Below, in pieces: positions 52,118 to 61,018 of a stretch of 64,000 nucleotides of DNA. The notes below the pieces were generated by a model. The model searched no databases and had not been told where the DNA came from. It saw only the letters and a list, made by a program, of their open reading frames with translations. The DNA lies in NCBI RefSeq assembly GCF_001183605.1, contig NZ_LFXJ01000005.1, forward strand, positions 1,376,929-1,440,928, written 5' to 3'. The stretch's first letter is position 1; every line of letters begins with the position of its first letter. Source of the stretch: Lysinibacillus xylanilyticus (lineage in GTDB: Bacteria; Bacillota; Bacilli; Bacillales_A; Planococcaceae). The translations under genes and the position numbers were made by a program.

Positions 52118-52681
52118 ATAAATATCCCCTAAATTATTGTGTGCCATAAAGTCGTCCTCGGCACTGTGGTAGTGGAAGTTGTAATAATAGCCATCCTGTG
52201 GTCTTTTTTCTGTACGGACATGGAAGCGAATTAAATCCATGCCTGAATCATTGCTAGTAATATTGAAAATTTTTTCGCCATAGTTACCACTTGGCTTTTC
52301 GGAAATTGTTAACGATGCTAATGACGTATCGTCTAAGCCTGCTACTGTCATCGCAATGGCTTCCTCCATTTTCGGGAAGATAATGGAGTCAAACTCATCG
52401 CTAATTTTCGGGCCGATTTTTGTGCCGAATTTTGTGTAGGATTGCACTTTCGCCGCATCAACGAGCAATGCACTATAGTCAACCGGGTCTTCTTGTATTT
52501 CTGTTTGTTCTATCGGAAGAGCAGCCGCTTCAGCAGTACTTGTCCCAGCTGACGGTCCGATAGAAGCGCGATTTGATGGATTATGATCAAATGCTTCCCA
52601 TATCTCATGTGTTGGCGTAATTAATCCAAATGTTAAAAACGCAACCATAATAACGATACTTTTTTGAACCCATTTCTTCAT
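52082..52681 (-). CDS. ypjP: YpjP-like protein
   Basis: 199 residues. N-terminal signal/anchor (residues 6-22), low-complexity Ala/Ser stretch, then a conserved domain: FDSIIFPKMEEAIAMTVAGL, FNITSNDSGMDLIRFHVRTE, YYYNFHYHSAEDDFMAHNNL, GDIYWEKNTPPKWLS. I recognise it as YpjP of bacilli (function unknown), which in B. subtilis lies between the thyB/dfrA and ypiP genes. Its last codons and terminator are the integration target; the gene itself is intact. Confidence 0.75.
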   Translation of the reverse strand: MKKWVQKSIVIMVAFLTFGLITPTHEIWEAFDHNPSNRASIGPSAGTSTAEAAALPIEQTEIQEDPVDYSALLVDAAKVQSYTKFGTKIGPKISDEFDSIIFPKMEEAIAMTVAGLDDTSLASLTISEKPSGNYGEKIFNITSNDSGMDLIRFHVRTEKRPQDGYYYNFHYHSAEDDFMAHNNLGDIYWEKNTPPKWLS

Positions 52682-52917
52682 TAATTAACACCTTCTCTTT
52701 ATGTACAAATTGGTAACTCTATTTCTAATATATACGCATTAGCCTTTAAAAGGTTTCATATTTCTATAAATCATTGTACAATATTTATGTATAAAGTAAA
52801 AACTTCACATCCTGTGAAAACGCTTGTATGACTATCGTCCTGTCGCCCCAAACTAATAGGGGATTAACTGGCAGTATGCGTGATAAATGTGTCGTTTTTT
52901 AAAAGGAGGTACAAAAC

Positions 52918-52989
52918 ATGGAAATAGCAATGGGTATTGGTCTTTTATTAATGTTAGGTTACTTATCATCTTTATGCTTCACGGACTAA
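52918..52989 (+). CDS. 23-residue membrane peptide or start of a frameshifted small protein
   Basis: AAGGAGG and ATG 52918 encode MEIAMGIGLLLMLGYLSSLC-FTD. Removing one G near 52984 extends it by TKLVKLLTKTIHMFIAVLSS.. to about 45 residues, a two-helix protein. Not recognised. Confidence 0.4.
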   Translation: MEIAMGIGLLLMLGYLSSLCFTD

Positions 52990-53372
52990 ATTAGTCAAAT
53001 TGCTAACAAAAACAATTCATATGTTTATTGCCGTATTATCAAGCTTTAGCTATTATTTCTGAATTTTATTTAATGCAATATGATGTAAAATAATGCTTCA
53101 AATTGGGGCTTGTGAAGCTCAGTTATAGGGCCACATTACGCTAATTGGAGCTAATAAAATACGGCGAAGCGTGTGTAAAGAAGATTGAGGCTAATCCGCT
53201 TCAATCTTTTTTGTTTTCCGATCTAAAAGCAAAAAGGCAGTTGAAAATCAGATTCAACCGATCTTTCAACTGCCAAGTGCCCATAAAATATTACAAGGTT
53301 GTTTTCCGATTACATATTGTTACGGAAAACTGCCTTTTTTATTTGTTCTGCTCCTCTAAAAACTTGAGATTA
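52990..53372. other. Intergenic hairpin-rich region
   Basis: Near 53097-53127 IGACEAQL resembles the integrase tail IGAKS.AN. Hairpins: AAGATTGA/TCAATCTTTTTT (about 53179-53209), GGCAGTTGAAA/TTTCAACTGCC (53236-53274), and GTTTTCCG/CGGAAAAC with TTTTTT (53302-53341). Confidence 0.5.
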
Positions 53373-54164
53373 TCAAAGACTAGTAGGAGGAGTAAGTCCG
53401 AAAAGAACTGGAGTTATTACATTACTACCAGCTCCAAGGCGAACTTGTTGAACTTGCAGTACTTTTACAGTTAATTCAAGCACGATTTTTTCACGTAATG
53501 TGCTGAAAGTACTTTCAGGCGATGCCATAACCGGTGAAAAATCAAGTTCAAAGAAGTTTGCAGCGACTAACTCGCCAAATGGTTGTTCATTGTATTTAAC
53601 TAGATTTTGGAAGAAAACCTTATCTAATCTAGCATCCATTTGAGTTCTTTCATTAAGGAAGTTCGCTTCGGCAAACTCAGAAATCCCAAAGATTGGAGTA
53701 GGGCCTCCTGGTGTTTGCGGGAAAGTTAGATCTGTAAAACCAGAAAACGGTATATCGGCAATTCTATCTTGAAGTGCCCCATTACATGCCGCTGAAGCAT
53801 ATTCTAAATTTTTGCGAATATGCCCTGCTACAAATAATTTAGCTCTTGTTACCATAAAAAAGTCAGTGTTATCAATACGTGCAAAGCTAACTGGTACTAG
53901 TTTAACTTGATTTAGGAATACATTTTTCTTTACTCTTTTGATTTCAGTTGCTGCAGGATTAAGTGTAATATCTGACTCCACAACTATTTGAAGTGTTGGT
54001 TCTGCAAGTACAACTGGAATTTTGATAGTTGGAGTAACCGGTGTAGCGACTAGTGGAGTAACCTCACTAGTAAATGGTATTTGTTCAGTTGATGTTACTG
54101 GACAAGGTATTGAATTTTGATTTTGATTTTCACATTGACCACCCAAAAAATTCCCTCTTTTCAT
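53373..54164 (-). CDS. CsxC-like spore coat/exosporium protein
   Basis: 263 residues. After a Gln/Asn/Thr/Pro-rich N-terminus comes TPTIKIPVVLAEPTLQIVVE, SDITLNPAATEIKRVKKNVF, LNQVKLVPVSFARI and later LFVAGHIRKNLEYASAACNG, as in proteins named CsxC-like in spore-formers. No signal peptide, as expected for mother-cell-made coat proteins. The ATG at 54164 has no clear ribosome site; a TTG six codons in has GAGGG 6 nt before it and may be the real start. Confidence 0.68.
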   Translation of the reverse strand: MKRGNFLGGQCENQNQNSIPCPVTSTEQIPFTSEVTPLVATPVTPTIKIPVVLAEPTLQIVVESDITLNPAATEIKRVKKNVFLNQVKLVPVSFARIDNTDFFMVTRAKLFVAGHIRKNLEYASAACNGALQDRIADIPFSGFTDLTFPQTPGGPTPIFGISEFAEANFLNERTQMDARLDKVFFQNLVKYNEQPFGELVAANFFELDFSPVMASPESTFSTLREKIVLELTVKVLQVQQVRLGAGSNVITPVLFGLTPPTSL

Positions 54165-54173
54165 TTTTTTATT

Positions 54174-54187
54174 AGAGAGCGCTCTCT
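54174..54187. promoter_or_regulatory. 14-bp perfect palindrome upstream of the coat gene
   Basis: AGAGAGCGCTCTCT, 9 bp before the annotated ATG. Possible operator or leader stem. Confidence 0.4.
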
Positions 54188-54694
54188 ATAACGTTAGAAT
54201 ATGTAGCGATTAAATCTATGTATGGACGTGTATACTAGTTTTATTCTGATTTTATAAAAGGAATTTTTGAACTAAAAAATAAGAATGAGCATCAAAATGC
54301 TAGATACTCACCATTTTAAGCACCTGATTTTAATTGTTTAGTTACCTTTTTAGACTAGAGAATTTCAAGAAAATAATAGTTCATTTTTTGAGTATCCTCC
54401 AACGATCCCGCAAAAAGTGTGTTAGTAAATAATAAACCATTTGTTTAAAGACGGCACTTCTCCCTGTCCCACCTTTTCCTGAATTGATAGTAAATTAAAA
54501 ACTGCTTAGACAATCGCCAGGATAATCCTTCTTTTGCCTACAAAACAAGAAATGTATCATGGAATTGTCTATACTAGTTTTGAAGAAAAAAAACAAGCGA
54601 TTGATAACTAGACCCACTACTACAATAACGAATGAATAAAAGTATCTAAGATGTAGTCTATTCACCTATCGTGATAGTTTGGCTGCATAAAGAA
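54188..54694. other. Intergenic region
   Basis: AT-rich, no supported gene. The sporulation promoter expected for the coat gene could not be picked with confidence. Confidence 0.4.
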
Positions 54695-54726
54695 AAAAAC
54701 AGAATGGAGAAATCCATTCTGTTTTT
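54695..54726. terminator. Terminator of the DUF3267-like gene
   Basis: AAAAACAGAATGGA/TCCATTCTGTTTTT, perfect 14-bp stem with loop GAAA. Confidence 0.9.
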
Positions 54727-54738
54727 GGGGTTCAAAGT

Positions 54739-55290
54739 TTAAACTGACACCTTTAGTTTAAACTTATTTGAGTAATAGCCTCTGCAAAAAACTGAGTTGT
54801 TCGGTTTAATTGTAATTAAGAATGCATTAATGATATCTGAGGCGGAAACCAATGAGTTTATCCAACTTACAAATAACATGATTGATTTGATATTTCCTGA
54901 TACATAGAACGACATAATGCCAGGGACTACCGATAATACAATAAAAGGCAAGCTCATAAAGACCAAAAATCTCGTTTTGGATAGGATTGCATTTGTGTTT
55001 AGCCAAAAAAATATTCCTCTAAATGTAAAGCTAATATCACCTTTTTTGTTTATGACAACAATATGTAGACATTCGTGAACGATGAAAACAAAAATACTTA
55101 TTATTATAAGAGTAAATATATTTAAATGAGTGTATCCCCTTCCAAAGAAATTTGGTATCAGAAAAATGATAATCTGAAGTAGATATACAAACTTCATATA
55201 ATGTTTTCTGTACCAATTATTCTGTATGAAAGGAGACCATTTTGACAAATCCATGCTTTTTGATGGTAAATGTCGAAACCAAATTATCAT
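54739..55290 (-). CDS. DUF3267-type membrane zincin-like protein
   Basis: 183 residues, four to five transmembrane helices; IFVFIVHECLHIVVI carries the H-E-x-x-H zinc motif inside a helix, as in the DUF3267 putative zincin family. The long open frame starts 53 codons earlier, but GGAGGGGG just before ATG 55290 (MIIWFRHLPSKSMDLSKW) sets the start. Substrate unknown. Confidence 0.7.
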   Translation of the reverse strand: MIIWFRHLPSKSMDLSKWSPFIQNNWYRKHYMKFVYLLQIIIFLIPNFFGRGYTHLNIFTLIIISIFVFIVHECLHIVVINKKGDISFTFRGIFFWLNTNAILSKTRFLVFMSLPFIVLSVVPGIMSFYVSGNIKSIMLFVSWINSLVSASDIINAFLITIKPNNSVFCRGYYSNKFKLKVSV

Positions 55291-55582
55291 AAGCGTTCCC
55301 CCTCCCACATCATTTAATCCACTAACATTGATGTAAAACTTCACAAAATTCACTATGCTTATTTTAACATAAAATTCCATAAAAATATTCAAAATATTAA
55401 AATAAATATTTCTCGACTCAAAATTGTGCTGCCAAATACAGTTGCACAATTTTGCTCTCAGTTAGAACTTGAACTTCTGACTCACTTTCAATTACTGTGT
55501 CATATAATTCTTAAGCGTGATTGTAAAGATTACAAGAACTAGACGGTATAGGAAAAAGCAGATGAATTTTACAAAACAAAAA

Positions 55583-55620
55583 AGACTGTAGATTAAATCT
55601 ATGATTAGAATCTACAGTCT
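55583..55620 (-). terminator. Terminator of the aroM-like gene
   Basis: AGACTGTAGATT/AATCTACAGTCT, T-run on the minus strand. Confidence 0.85.
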
Positions 55621-55640
55621 GGAACACTTTTCATATTCTT

Positions 55641-56300
55641 TTATAAGTATTCAAGTAGGATTCTTGCTACTAAAGTACGCGGTAAAATTGTTAATATACC
55701 ACTCTCTTTTCTAACAAACTGCCTATGTTCTTCATTGTATCCCATACAATCTAAAATAATTATATCCACTCGGTAATCTTTAAGATATCGAGCTGCTTCT
55801 TCAAAGTTGCCATAATCATAAGGTGAGGCAACAGCAACTGTGATATCCTCCGAAACACCTTCCCACTTTTTCAGCACACTACTCCTCTGTTCTTCTAGCG
55901 GGATAATTAAACCTATCTTCGGTTGATCGGACATCGCACTAATAGCTTGTGTTACGATTCTATTTGGATAAAAAATGGGCTTTTCACATGTTAAAGTCGG
56001 CAAATCTTCTGTGCATAATACGATGACCATATCAACCTCTTGTTGCAATTTTGATAATTCATTTTGTAATAATGGAAGCAGTTTTCTTCTACACATTGTT
56101 ATCGATCTGCCATCACGCAATCGCGAAACACATATGTTCTTTTCTTTTCTCGCAATAACTGTTAATAATTGTGCTTCGTTTAAGGAATCCAATGCTCCTC
56201 TTTCCACAATTTCTAAATCTTTATCAAAAATTTCTTCAAATGTTGGTATAATGTCTGAACGAGGCGACTGTCCGATAGTCAATAAACCGACTTTATTCAT
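55641..56300 (-). CDS. AroM-family protein
   Basis: 219 residues, full length. VGLLTIGQSPRSDIIPTFEE at the start, VDMVIVLCTEDLP, PKIGLIIPLEEQ and VDIIILDCMGYNEEHR are characteristic of AroM (racemase-like Rossmann fold, activity unknown). In many bacteria it is encoded with a DUF1177 protein and an OPT-type transporter. Here it overlaps by 8 bp a short upstream frame that looks like the start of a DUF1177 protein. Confidence 0.85.
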   Translation of the reverse strand: MNKVGLLTIGQSPRSDIIPTFEEIFDKDLEIVERGALDSLNEAQLLTVIARKEKNICVSRLRDGRSITMCRRKLLPLLQNELSKLQQEVDMVIVLCTEDLPTLTCEKPIFYPNRIVTQAISAMSDQPKIGLIIPLEEQRSSVLKKWEGVSEDITVAVASPYDYGNFEEAARYLKDYRVDIIILDCMGYNEEHRQFVRKESGILTILPRTLVARILLEYL

Positions 56301-56367
56301 TCGTTGTCACCTCTACTCTTGGATATTCAAATACATCTAAAATCAATAATGTCTGCTTTAACGCCAT
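56293..56367 (-). CDS. 24-residue frame, DUF1177-like N-terminus
   Basis: ATG 56367 with GGAGG encodes MALKQTLLILDVFEYPRVEV.., similar to the start of DUF1177 proteins (M-x-L-K-Q-x-L-x-V-x-D/E-x-L-x-x-P). It stops within the aroM start. Probably a deletion remnant that now couples translation of aroM. Confidence 0.45.
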   Translation of the reverse strand: MALKQTLLILDVFEYPRVEVTTNE

Positions 56368-56784
56368 AATTATTCCTCCACAACTTTTCCCTTTTATTTT
56401 AGCTCGACAGCTTTTAGGCAGTATCATTTCTATAAAAAGTAAAAATATTCAGAAATAAACGGATTTAAAAAGGCAATTTTTACAACTAATCAATCTCGAT
56501 ATTATACATGTCACATACTAATATCTAAACATCAAATATTAGCAAACGGCACTGCTTTTGAACATGATATTAACGTGTTACCAATGAACACGACCAATGG
56601 CAACGATTTCGTTCACATCAGCAAGTCAATTTAGGCATTTATAAGTTCAAATATTAATAAATATTGTTACATAAGTTCAAATATATTGAAACATTCATTT
56701 GAATAAATAGATAAAAAGAACTACGCCAAATGAGGAAATTAGAAATTAATTACATAAAAAAAGAGTAGACAAAGTCGGTCTACT
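56368..56784. other. Intergenic region
   Basis: AT-rich; no gene or clear signal seen. Confidence 0.4.
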
Positions 56785-56928
56785 GTCAGAGGCTCTTCTA
56801 TATGTCTTTCCGATGGTATTTTCAGTCACTTCGGCTCCTTCCATCATTCTGATAATTCTTTTTGGTCGCTTGACTTTTTTCCGTAAATTGGACAAGGGGC
56901 AGCCTCGCTTTTGCGAAGCCACCCCTTT
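56785..56928. repeat. Decayed 21-bp repeat array plus hairpin
   Basis: TTTTCAGTCACTTCGGCTCC, TTCCATCATTCTGATAATTC and TTTTGGTCGCTTGACTTTTT follow a 21-bp period and match the array at 1-500. A hairpin AAGGGGCAGCCTCGC/GCGAAGCCACCCCTT (56894-56928) follows. Confidence 0.6.
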
Positions 56929-57272
56929 AGTATTTAATAGGTAACATTTTCGTAAATTGTAAAGTCTCAACCCAATCATCTGGGGAATAAATATTATATT
57001 GAAACATGTAGTTTCATCACCGCGGTAAAATTCCACTGTGTGCCTTCTAACTTAAGCAACGCAAACCCAACCTTCTTTTGCGTCCTTGCAGCCCCAAAGC
57101 ATGCGCCAGTGTGAATAAGTATCTTCAAAAACAAAAAGCAGAATTCCAGATTACGTAAATATGCCACCTAAAATAGCACGATTCATATTATACTACAAAA
57201 AAATTAAAAAGTAAACATTTTATTTTAAGTTTCACCGTGTTTCATATTACCATATTTAGAATTATGGATAAA
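56929..57272. other. Intergenic region
   Basis: No supported gene. GCGTCCTTGCAGCCCCAAAG (about 57081) is locally GC-rich without visible structure. Confidence 0.4.
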
Positions 57273-57303
57273 AAAAAGGGGCAAGTTCAAATGAACAAGC
57301 CTC
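57273..57303 (-). terminator. Terminator of the ypiP-like gene
   Basis: GGCTTGTTCA/TGAACTTGCC, then a run of T on the minus strand. Confidence 0.75.
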
Positions 57304-57325
57304 CTGAAAACATTCAATATTTACT

Positions 57326-58117
57326 TCAGACAATATCCAGAACACCATAATGAAACTTCGCAGTTGTTCTTGTTAATTGTATAAATTGATATTTGGCAAA
57401 CCATTCTGAGCGAAAATGTGCCTTTAACACTACCCGTTTTCTCGCCACTCGTTTTGCCTCACTTACCCATTCATCCGTTAATGTCACATGTTCCCCAGCT
57501 AGGCGCAATGCTTCAAAATTATTGGCTTCTTCAATAATCTCTTCAAACATCGGATCCATGTACACGATATCAAACGTATTGTCAGGCAAAGTTTTCAAAT
57601 AGCTAACCGCCTCAGCCTGCACCACTTTAATATGGCGCATACATGCAGTTAGCGGTAGCTCTGTCGTATCGTAGGATTGCATACCCTGCCCTACAATAAA
57701 TGCCACATTCGGATTCGCTTCGAGCCCAACGACTCGACCCGCTTCACCAACTGTATAAGCCGCCAGCATAGCATCTGCAGCAAGTCCCAACGTACAATCA
57801 AGCACTGAATCTCCTTTTTCAAGCTGTGCCGCTTCTAAAAACGGCTCCGCTTCCCCACGAGCAACACGCTTTAAGCGAAACGCTGCTGAATTCGGATGGA
57901 AGAAAAACGGCTCATTGGCACCAAAAGCATAATACTCAAAACGATTCTTCCCAGCAACGATTACATGTGCATATAATTCCTGTGAAATCTTCCGAACAGA
58001 ACGCTTTTTTCTTGGTTCAAACGATGCATCTAATTGTTTACACGCAAAAGAAGCGAGCGCCAACGATAAATCGTCTGGTCTGCCCGCTGTCGTAACAATA
58101 GTCTTTACTTCTCGCAT
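57326..58117 (-). CDS. YpiP-like SAM-dependent methyltransferase
   Basis: 263 residues. N-terminal helical cap, then Rossmann core: SVLDCTLGLAADAMLAAYTV (motif I D-x-x-x-G-x-x-x-D), VVGLEANP, FDIVYMDPMFEE (motif IV D-P). This is the class I fold with an rRNA-methyltransferase-like D-P-x-F; target unknown. Its ATG overlaps the bacilliredoxin gene by 13 bp, and this pair is also adjacent in B. subtilis (ypiP-yphP). Confidence 0.8.
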   Translation of the reverse strand: MREVKTIVTTAGRPDDLSLALASFACKQLDASFEPRKKRSVRKISQELYAHVIVAGKNRFEYYAFGANEPFFFHPNSAAFRLKRVARGEAEPFLEAAQLEKGDSVLDCTLGLAADAMLAAYTVGEAGRVVGLEANPNVAFIVGQGMQSYDTTELPLTACMRHIKVVQAEAVSYLKTLPDNTFDIVYMDPMFEEIIEEANNFEALRLAGEHVTLTDEWVSEAKRVARKRVVLKAHFRSEWFAKYQFIQLTRTTAKFHYGVLDIV

Positions 58118-58536
58118 ATTTGCTCTAAAACACCTGTTAAATGTGTAACAATTTGCTCCACAGGGAACCCTTCAATTTGTTCACGTGGAATAAAGTACGC
58201 CAATTCTCCATCCTTTAAAATCGCCATCGATGGTGAACTTGGTGGCACATCCTCAAAAAAGCCACGCATTGCAGCAGTCGCTTCAGGATCTTGACCCGCA
58301 AAAACAGTCACAAGATTGTCAGGCTTAACTGCCTCCACTGCCTCACGAGCAGCCGGACGCGCCAACCCAGCCGCACAACCACAAACCGAGTTAATCACAA
58401 CCAAAGAAGTCCCCTTCGCCTCCGCCATAAATTCATTCACCGAATCAGCTGTCGTAAGCTCCGTAAATCCAGCCTCCACTAACTCCTCGCGCATCGGCTT
58501 CACTACCTGTTTCATATATTCATCGTAAGCGTTCAT
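58105..58536 (-). CDS. BrxA/BrxB-family bacilliredoxin
   Basis: 143 residues. NSVCGCAAGLARPAA contains the C-G-C active site of YphP-type bacilliredoxins, which remove bacillithiol from oxidised protein cysteines; FAGQDPEATAAMRGFFEDVP and SPSMAILKDGELAYFIPREQIEG are also typical. Start ATG 58536 with GAGGG upstream; a longer frame of ten codons is rejected. Confidence 0.93.
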   Translation of the reverse strand: MNAYDEYMKQVVKPMREELVEAGFTELTTADSVNEFMAEAKGTSLVVINSVCGCAAGLARPAAREAVEAVKPDNLVTVFAGQDPEATAAMRGFFEDVPPSSPSMAILKDGELAYFIPREQIEGFPVEQIVTHLTGVLEQICEK

Positions 58537-58641
58537 GCTTTTACCCTCTTTCATATGTATTCGCAAAGGTTATTATAGCAAGGTTTTATGTCATTGTATA
58601 ATGATTCGATTTCACCGTTATTCGCTTGCTCTCGGATTTTC

Positions 58642-58680
58642 GGTTGCTTTTTTGTTGCTTTGGTTGCTTTAGTTGCTTTT
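58642..58680. repeat. GTTGCTTT microsatellite-like run
   Basis: Four GTTGCTTT units within 39 bp, ending in T-rich DNA. Confidence 0.6.
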
Positions 58681-59435
58681 TATTTTAGTAAATAACTTTA
58701 AAAAATTGACAGTTTCATCAAAGTGTCAGTGCTTGGCCTTAAAATAACACTTTGTTTGGAAGGTTGTGGCTCTTCTAAAAACTAAAATGAAGTGGAACAA
58801 AATAAAAAAGATAATACTTCTAATTAAATAGTAGCAAATATAACTTTACTTTCTTCTGTACTTTTTAACACAACTTTAAACAGGTGTTTCCCATTGCAAT
58901 TGAGTTGGTTACATTCGCAAGAAATAAAGACATTTAATCGCCTGTTATATTTTGTTTAGATTGAAGTTTCCTTTTTGCATCAGCTTTAATTCATCCCGTT
59001 TGTTGAAGTTGCATATTTGCATAATAATGTTTATTCGATTTTGGAAGTTTATATCCAACTTTAAATGCAAGTATTTTCACCCCTTGGATAATTGCACTAG
59101 CGAACTATCTACTAATTATTATGTAAGGTTTAAATGTCCTATCCCTTTAACCAGTAATAAACCCTTTGTCACTAAATCTAGCAGAGTTTTTTGCACCATT
59201 AGACCCCGCATTTATTTCTAACACTATATCCAAAAGCACTTACACTTGTCATATAATTACATATTCTCACAATAGTTTCTATATTCCTATTTCTTAATAT
59301 TTGTGCTTAATAGAGAATAAATTTGCTTAATATACAAAATTATGCACTCGAAAATAAATTGCTAATCCAACTTTGGTAATATATGCTAAATTTCTGCAAA
59401 AAATTAAAAAAAATACATTATAGGTGGTTCTGTAT
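58681..59435. other. AT-rich region before the toxin gene
   Basis: Open frames here lack ribosome sites and recognisable sequence; on the minus strand VKILAFKVGYKLPKSNKHYY (about 59020-59080) looks protein-like but is unrecognised and followed by stops. Confidence 0.4.
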
Positions 59436-60566
59436 ATGGTTCGAAGTATTCCCGGTCCTAGTAAAAATATTAATTTATATCAGATTGACACAAACAAAGT
59501 CACAAAAGTTATGAGGGACATTGCCTTAGAAAAAAAATCAAACTCAAACACTAGTGATTCGTCTAAAGGTACTAAACAAATTCCTCAAGAAAATATAACT
59601 AAATTAAAATCTAAAGTAGAAAATGATGGAAGATCACAAATTACTAACGGAGAATTTAATTCAAGTTCTAACAATCCAACTAATTTTAGATCAGATACTG
59701 GTTATCAAGTTTTTTATGGTGTCGATTCCTCTAGCCTTGGTAGTTCAGTGATTACACTTAACAATCTCAATAGTATGGACGGTGTGAGAATAGCATCGTT
59801 AGATTCCGTAGAAATTTCAGGAGAATCAAGAGAATTATTTGCGGCTAAATCTTCAAAAAATAAATATTGGGATATTGCAGAAACTGTTTTTGATATTGTG
59901 ACTGATTTTATCCCTGGAGTGGGAACTGCAAAGGACATTTATAATCTTTATCAAACAATAGTAGACCCTAAATCAAAGGTTGCAGATATTGCAATAGCTT
60001 TAGTTGACTTTGTTCCTGGACCAAGTTTTAAAAAGTTGAGCAAATTTGCTAATGTAATTATAGACAAATTTGGTATAAATGAAAAAACTTCAAAAAAATT
60101 AAAAGAAGCTTTAGTGAAAACCTCAGCTGAAAAAATCAAAAAAATGAATGTGGATGATACGAAAAAACTTATTAACGCATCTGAAGGAAAGGATCGTGGT
60201 CATACAAAAGAACGTCATCTTAATATGACGGACGAAAAATTACTAGATCGTGCTAAGAACGATACTTTAGAGGGTGCAAGTAGATTTAGAAGTACAAATG
60301 TTATGAATGAATTTATTAATTCAGTCTTAGCAAAAGAAGCCGATAATATTGCCATTTGGTTAAAGAACGATAAAAAAACTACCCCTTTTGTATCAGGGAA
60401 ACACAAGTCTGCTACCACTTTAGGGGATGGATACATATATGATGCAAAAAAGAAAACATATAATCATGTTGATAAGCTTAATACAGGAAAAGTACTGTTA
60501 AAAAAAGATCCAAGTAATGACTATGGTTTTTTTGTATTAACCAGTTACCCTATAGTAAAAAAATAA
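59436..60566 (+). CDS. Polymorphic toxin with pre-toxin TG-like region and C-terminal RNase A-like domain
   Basis: 376 residues. N-terminal part (1-125) is Ser/Asn/Lys-rich and unrecognised, without a signal peptide. About 140-185 (VFDIVTDFIPGVGTAKDIYN, ALVDFVPG) resembles the pre-toxin TG motif. The C-terminus (about 245-376) fits the CdiA-type RNase A-like toxin: GHTKERHLNMTDEKLLDRAK with two candidate catalytic His, SRFRSTNVMNEFINSVLAKE, IAIWLKND, and the closing FVLTSYP. AGGTGG before ATG 59436 sets the start, four codons inside the open frame. Immunity candidates follow. Confidence 0.82.
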   Translation: MVRSIPGPSKNINLYQIDTNKVTKVMRDIALEKKSNSNTSDSSKGTKQIPQENITKLKSKVENDGRSQITNGEFNSSSNNPTNFRSDTGYQVFYGVDSSSLGSSVITLNNLNSMDGVRIASLDSVEISGESRELFAAKSSKNKYWDIAETVFDIVTDFIPGVGTAKDIYNLYQTIVDPKSKVADIAIALVDFVPGPSFKKLSKFANVIIDKFGINEKTSKKLKEALVKTSAEKIKKMNVDDTKKLINASEGKDRGHTKERHLNMTDEKLLDRAKNDTLEGASRFRSTNVMNEFINSVLAKEADNIAIWLKNDKKTTPFVSGKHKSATTLGDGYIYDAKKKTYNHVDKLNTGKVLLKKDPSNDYGFFVLTSYPIVKK

Positions 60567-60636
60567 TTACAACCGTTGAAGTTTTACGTTTTATTTAATA
60601 ATATATTCTTTAATCAGTTTTAAAGGGAGAGAAAAA

Positions 60637-60999
60637 ATGATATCAAATAATGAAGTAATGTTTTGTAAATTGACGGATGAAGAAATTGAAAGAAAATTAA
60701 GATTTTCATTTACTGATATCACGTGTTTTTATAATCGAGATACAGCAATAAATGCTATAAATGAAACTTTAATGATGCATAGCGAAGAAATCGCAGAATG
60801 GATATGGCAAGATTCCAGTGAATCACATAGACGTATGAGATTAGAGACAACTCACCTATCCCCTATAGGCTATGGTATTTCAAAAAAGGGAAAACAAAAA
60901 TATACTGACTTAACAAAGAGTTATCTTATTTTGGAAAAGTCTGGCTTGCAGGACGAAGGATTTCATATCATTTTTACTGCACCATTAATTGAATACTAG
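60637..60999 (+). CDS. RNase A-like-domain homologue lacking catalytic histidines
   Basis: 120 residues. It parallels the toxin C-terminus by eye: LTDEEIERKLRFSFTDITCF against MTDEKLLDRAKNDTLEGASR; NAINETLMMHSEEIAEWIWQ against INSVLAKEADNIAIWLKN; and GFHIIFTAPLIEY against GFFVLTSYPIVKK. The GHTxxRH segment is replaced (NNEVMFCK), so both likely catalytic His are absent. GGGAG before the ATG; 70 bp after the toxin gene. Possible roles: decoy, immunity factor derived from a toxin, or orphan toxin remnant under selection. Confidence 0.65.
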   Translation: MISNNEVMFCKLTDEEIERKLRFSFTDITCFYNRDTAINAINETLMMHSEEIAEWIWQDSSESHRRMRLETTHLSPIGYGISKKGKQKYTDLTKSYLILEKSGLQDEGFHIIFTAPLIEY

Positions 61000-61018
61000 C
61001 TAAAAGGAGTCGCTAAAT

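Noticed and set aside
53145..53474. Plus-strand 109-codon frame
   Set aside because: Runs through hairpins and into the antisense of the coat-protein gene; no ribosome site.
56746..57036. Minus-strand 96-codon frame
   Set aside because: It lies over the decayed 21-bp repeats and a terminator; no ribosome site or family.
58952..59221. Plus-strand 89-codon frame before the toxin gene
   Set aside because: No ribosome site, composition unlike real proteins, and not recognisable.
60637..60999. Calling this gene simply the cognate immunity gene
   Set aside because: Its sequence parallels the toxin domain itself, and a separate CdiI-like gene follows; immunity is only one of several possibilities.
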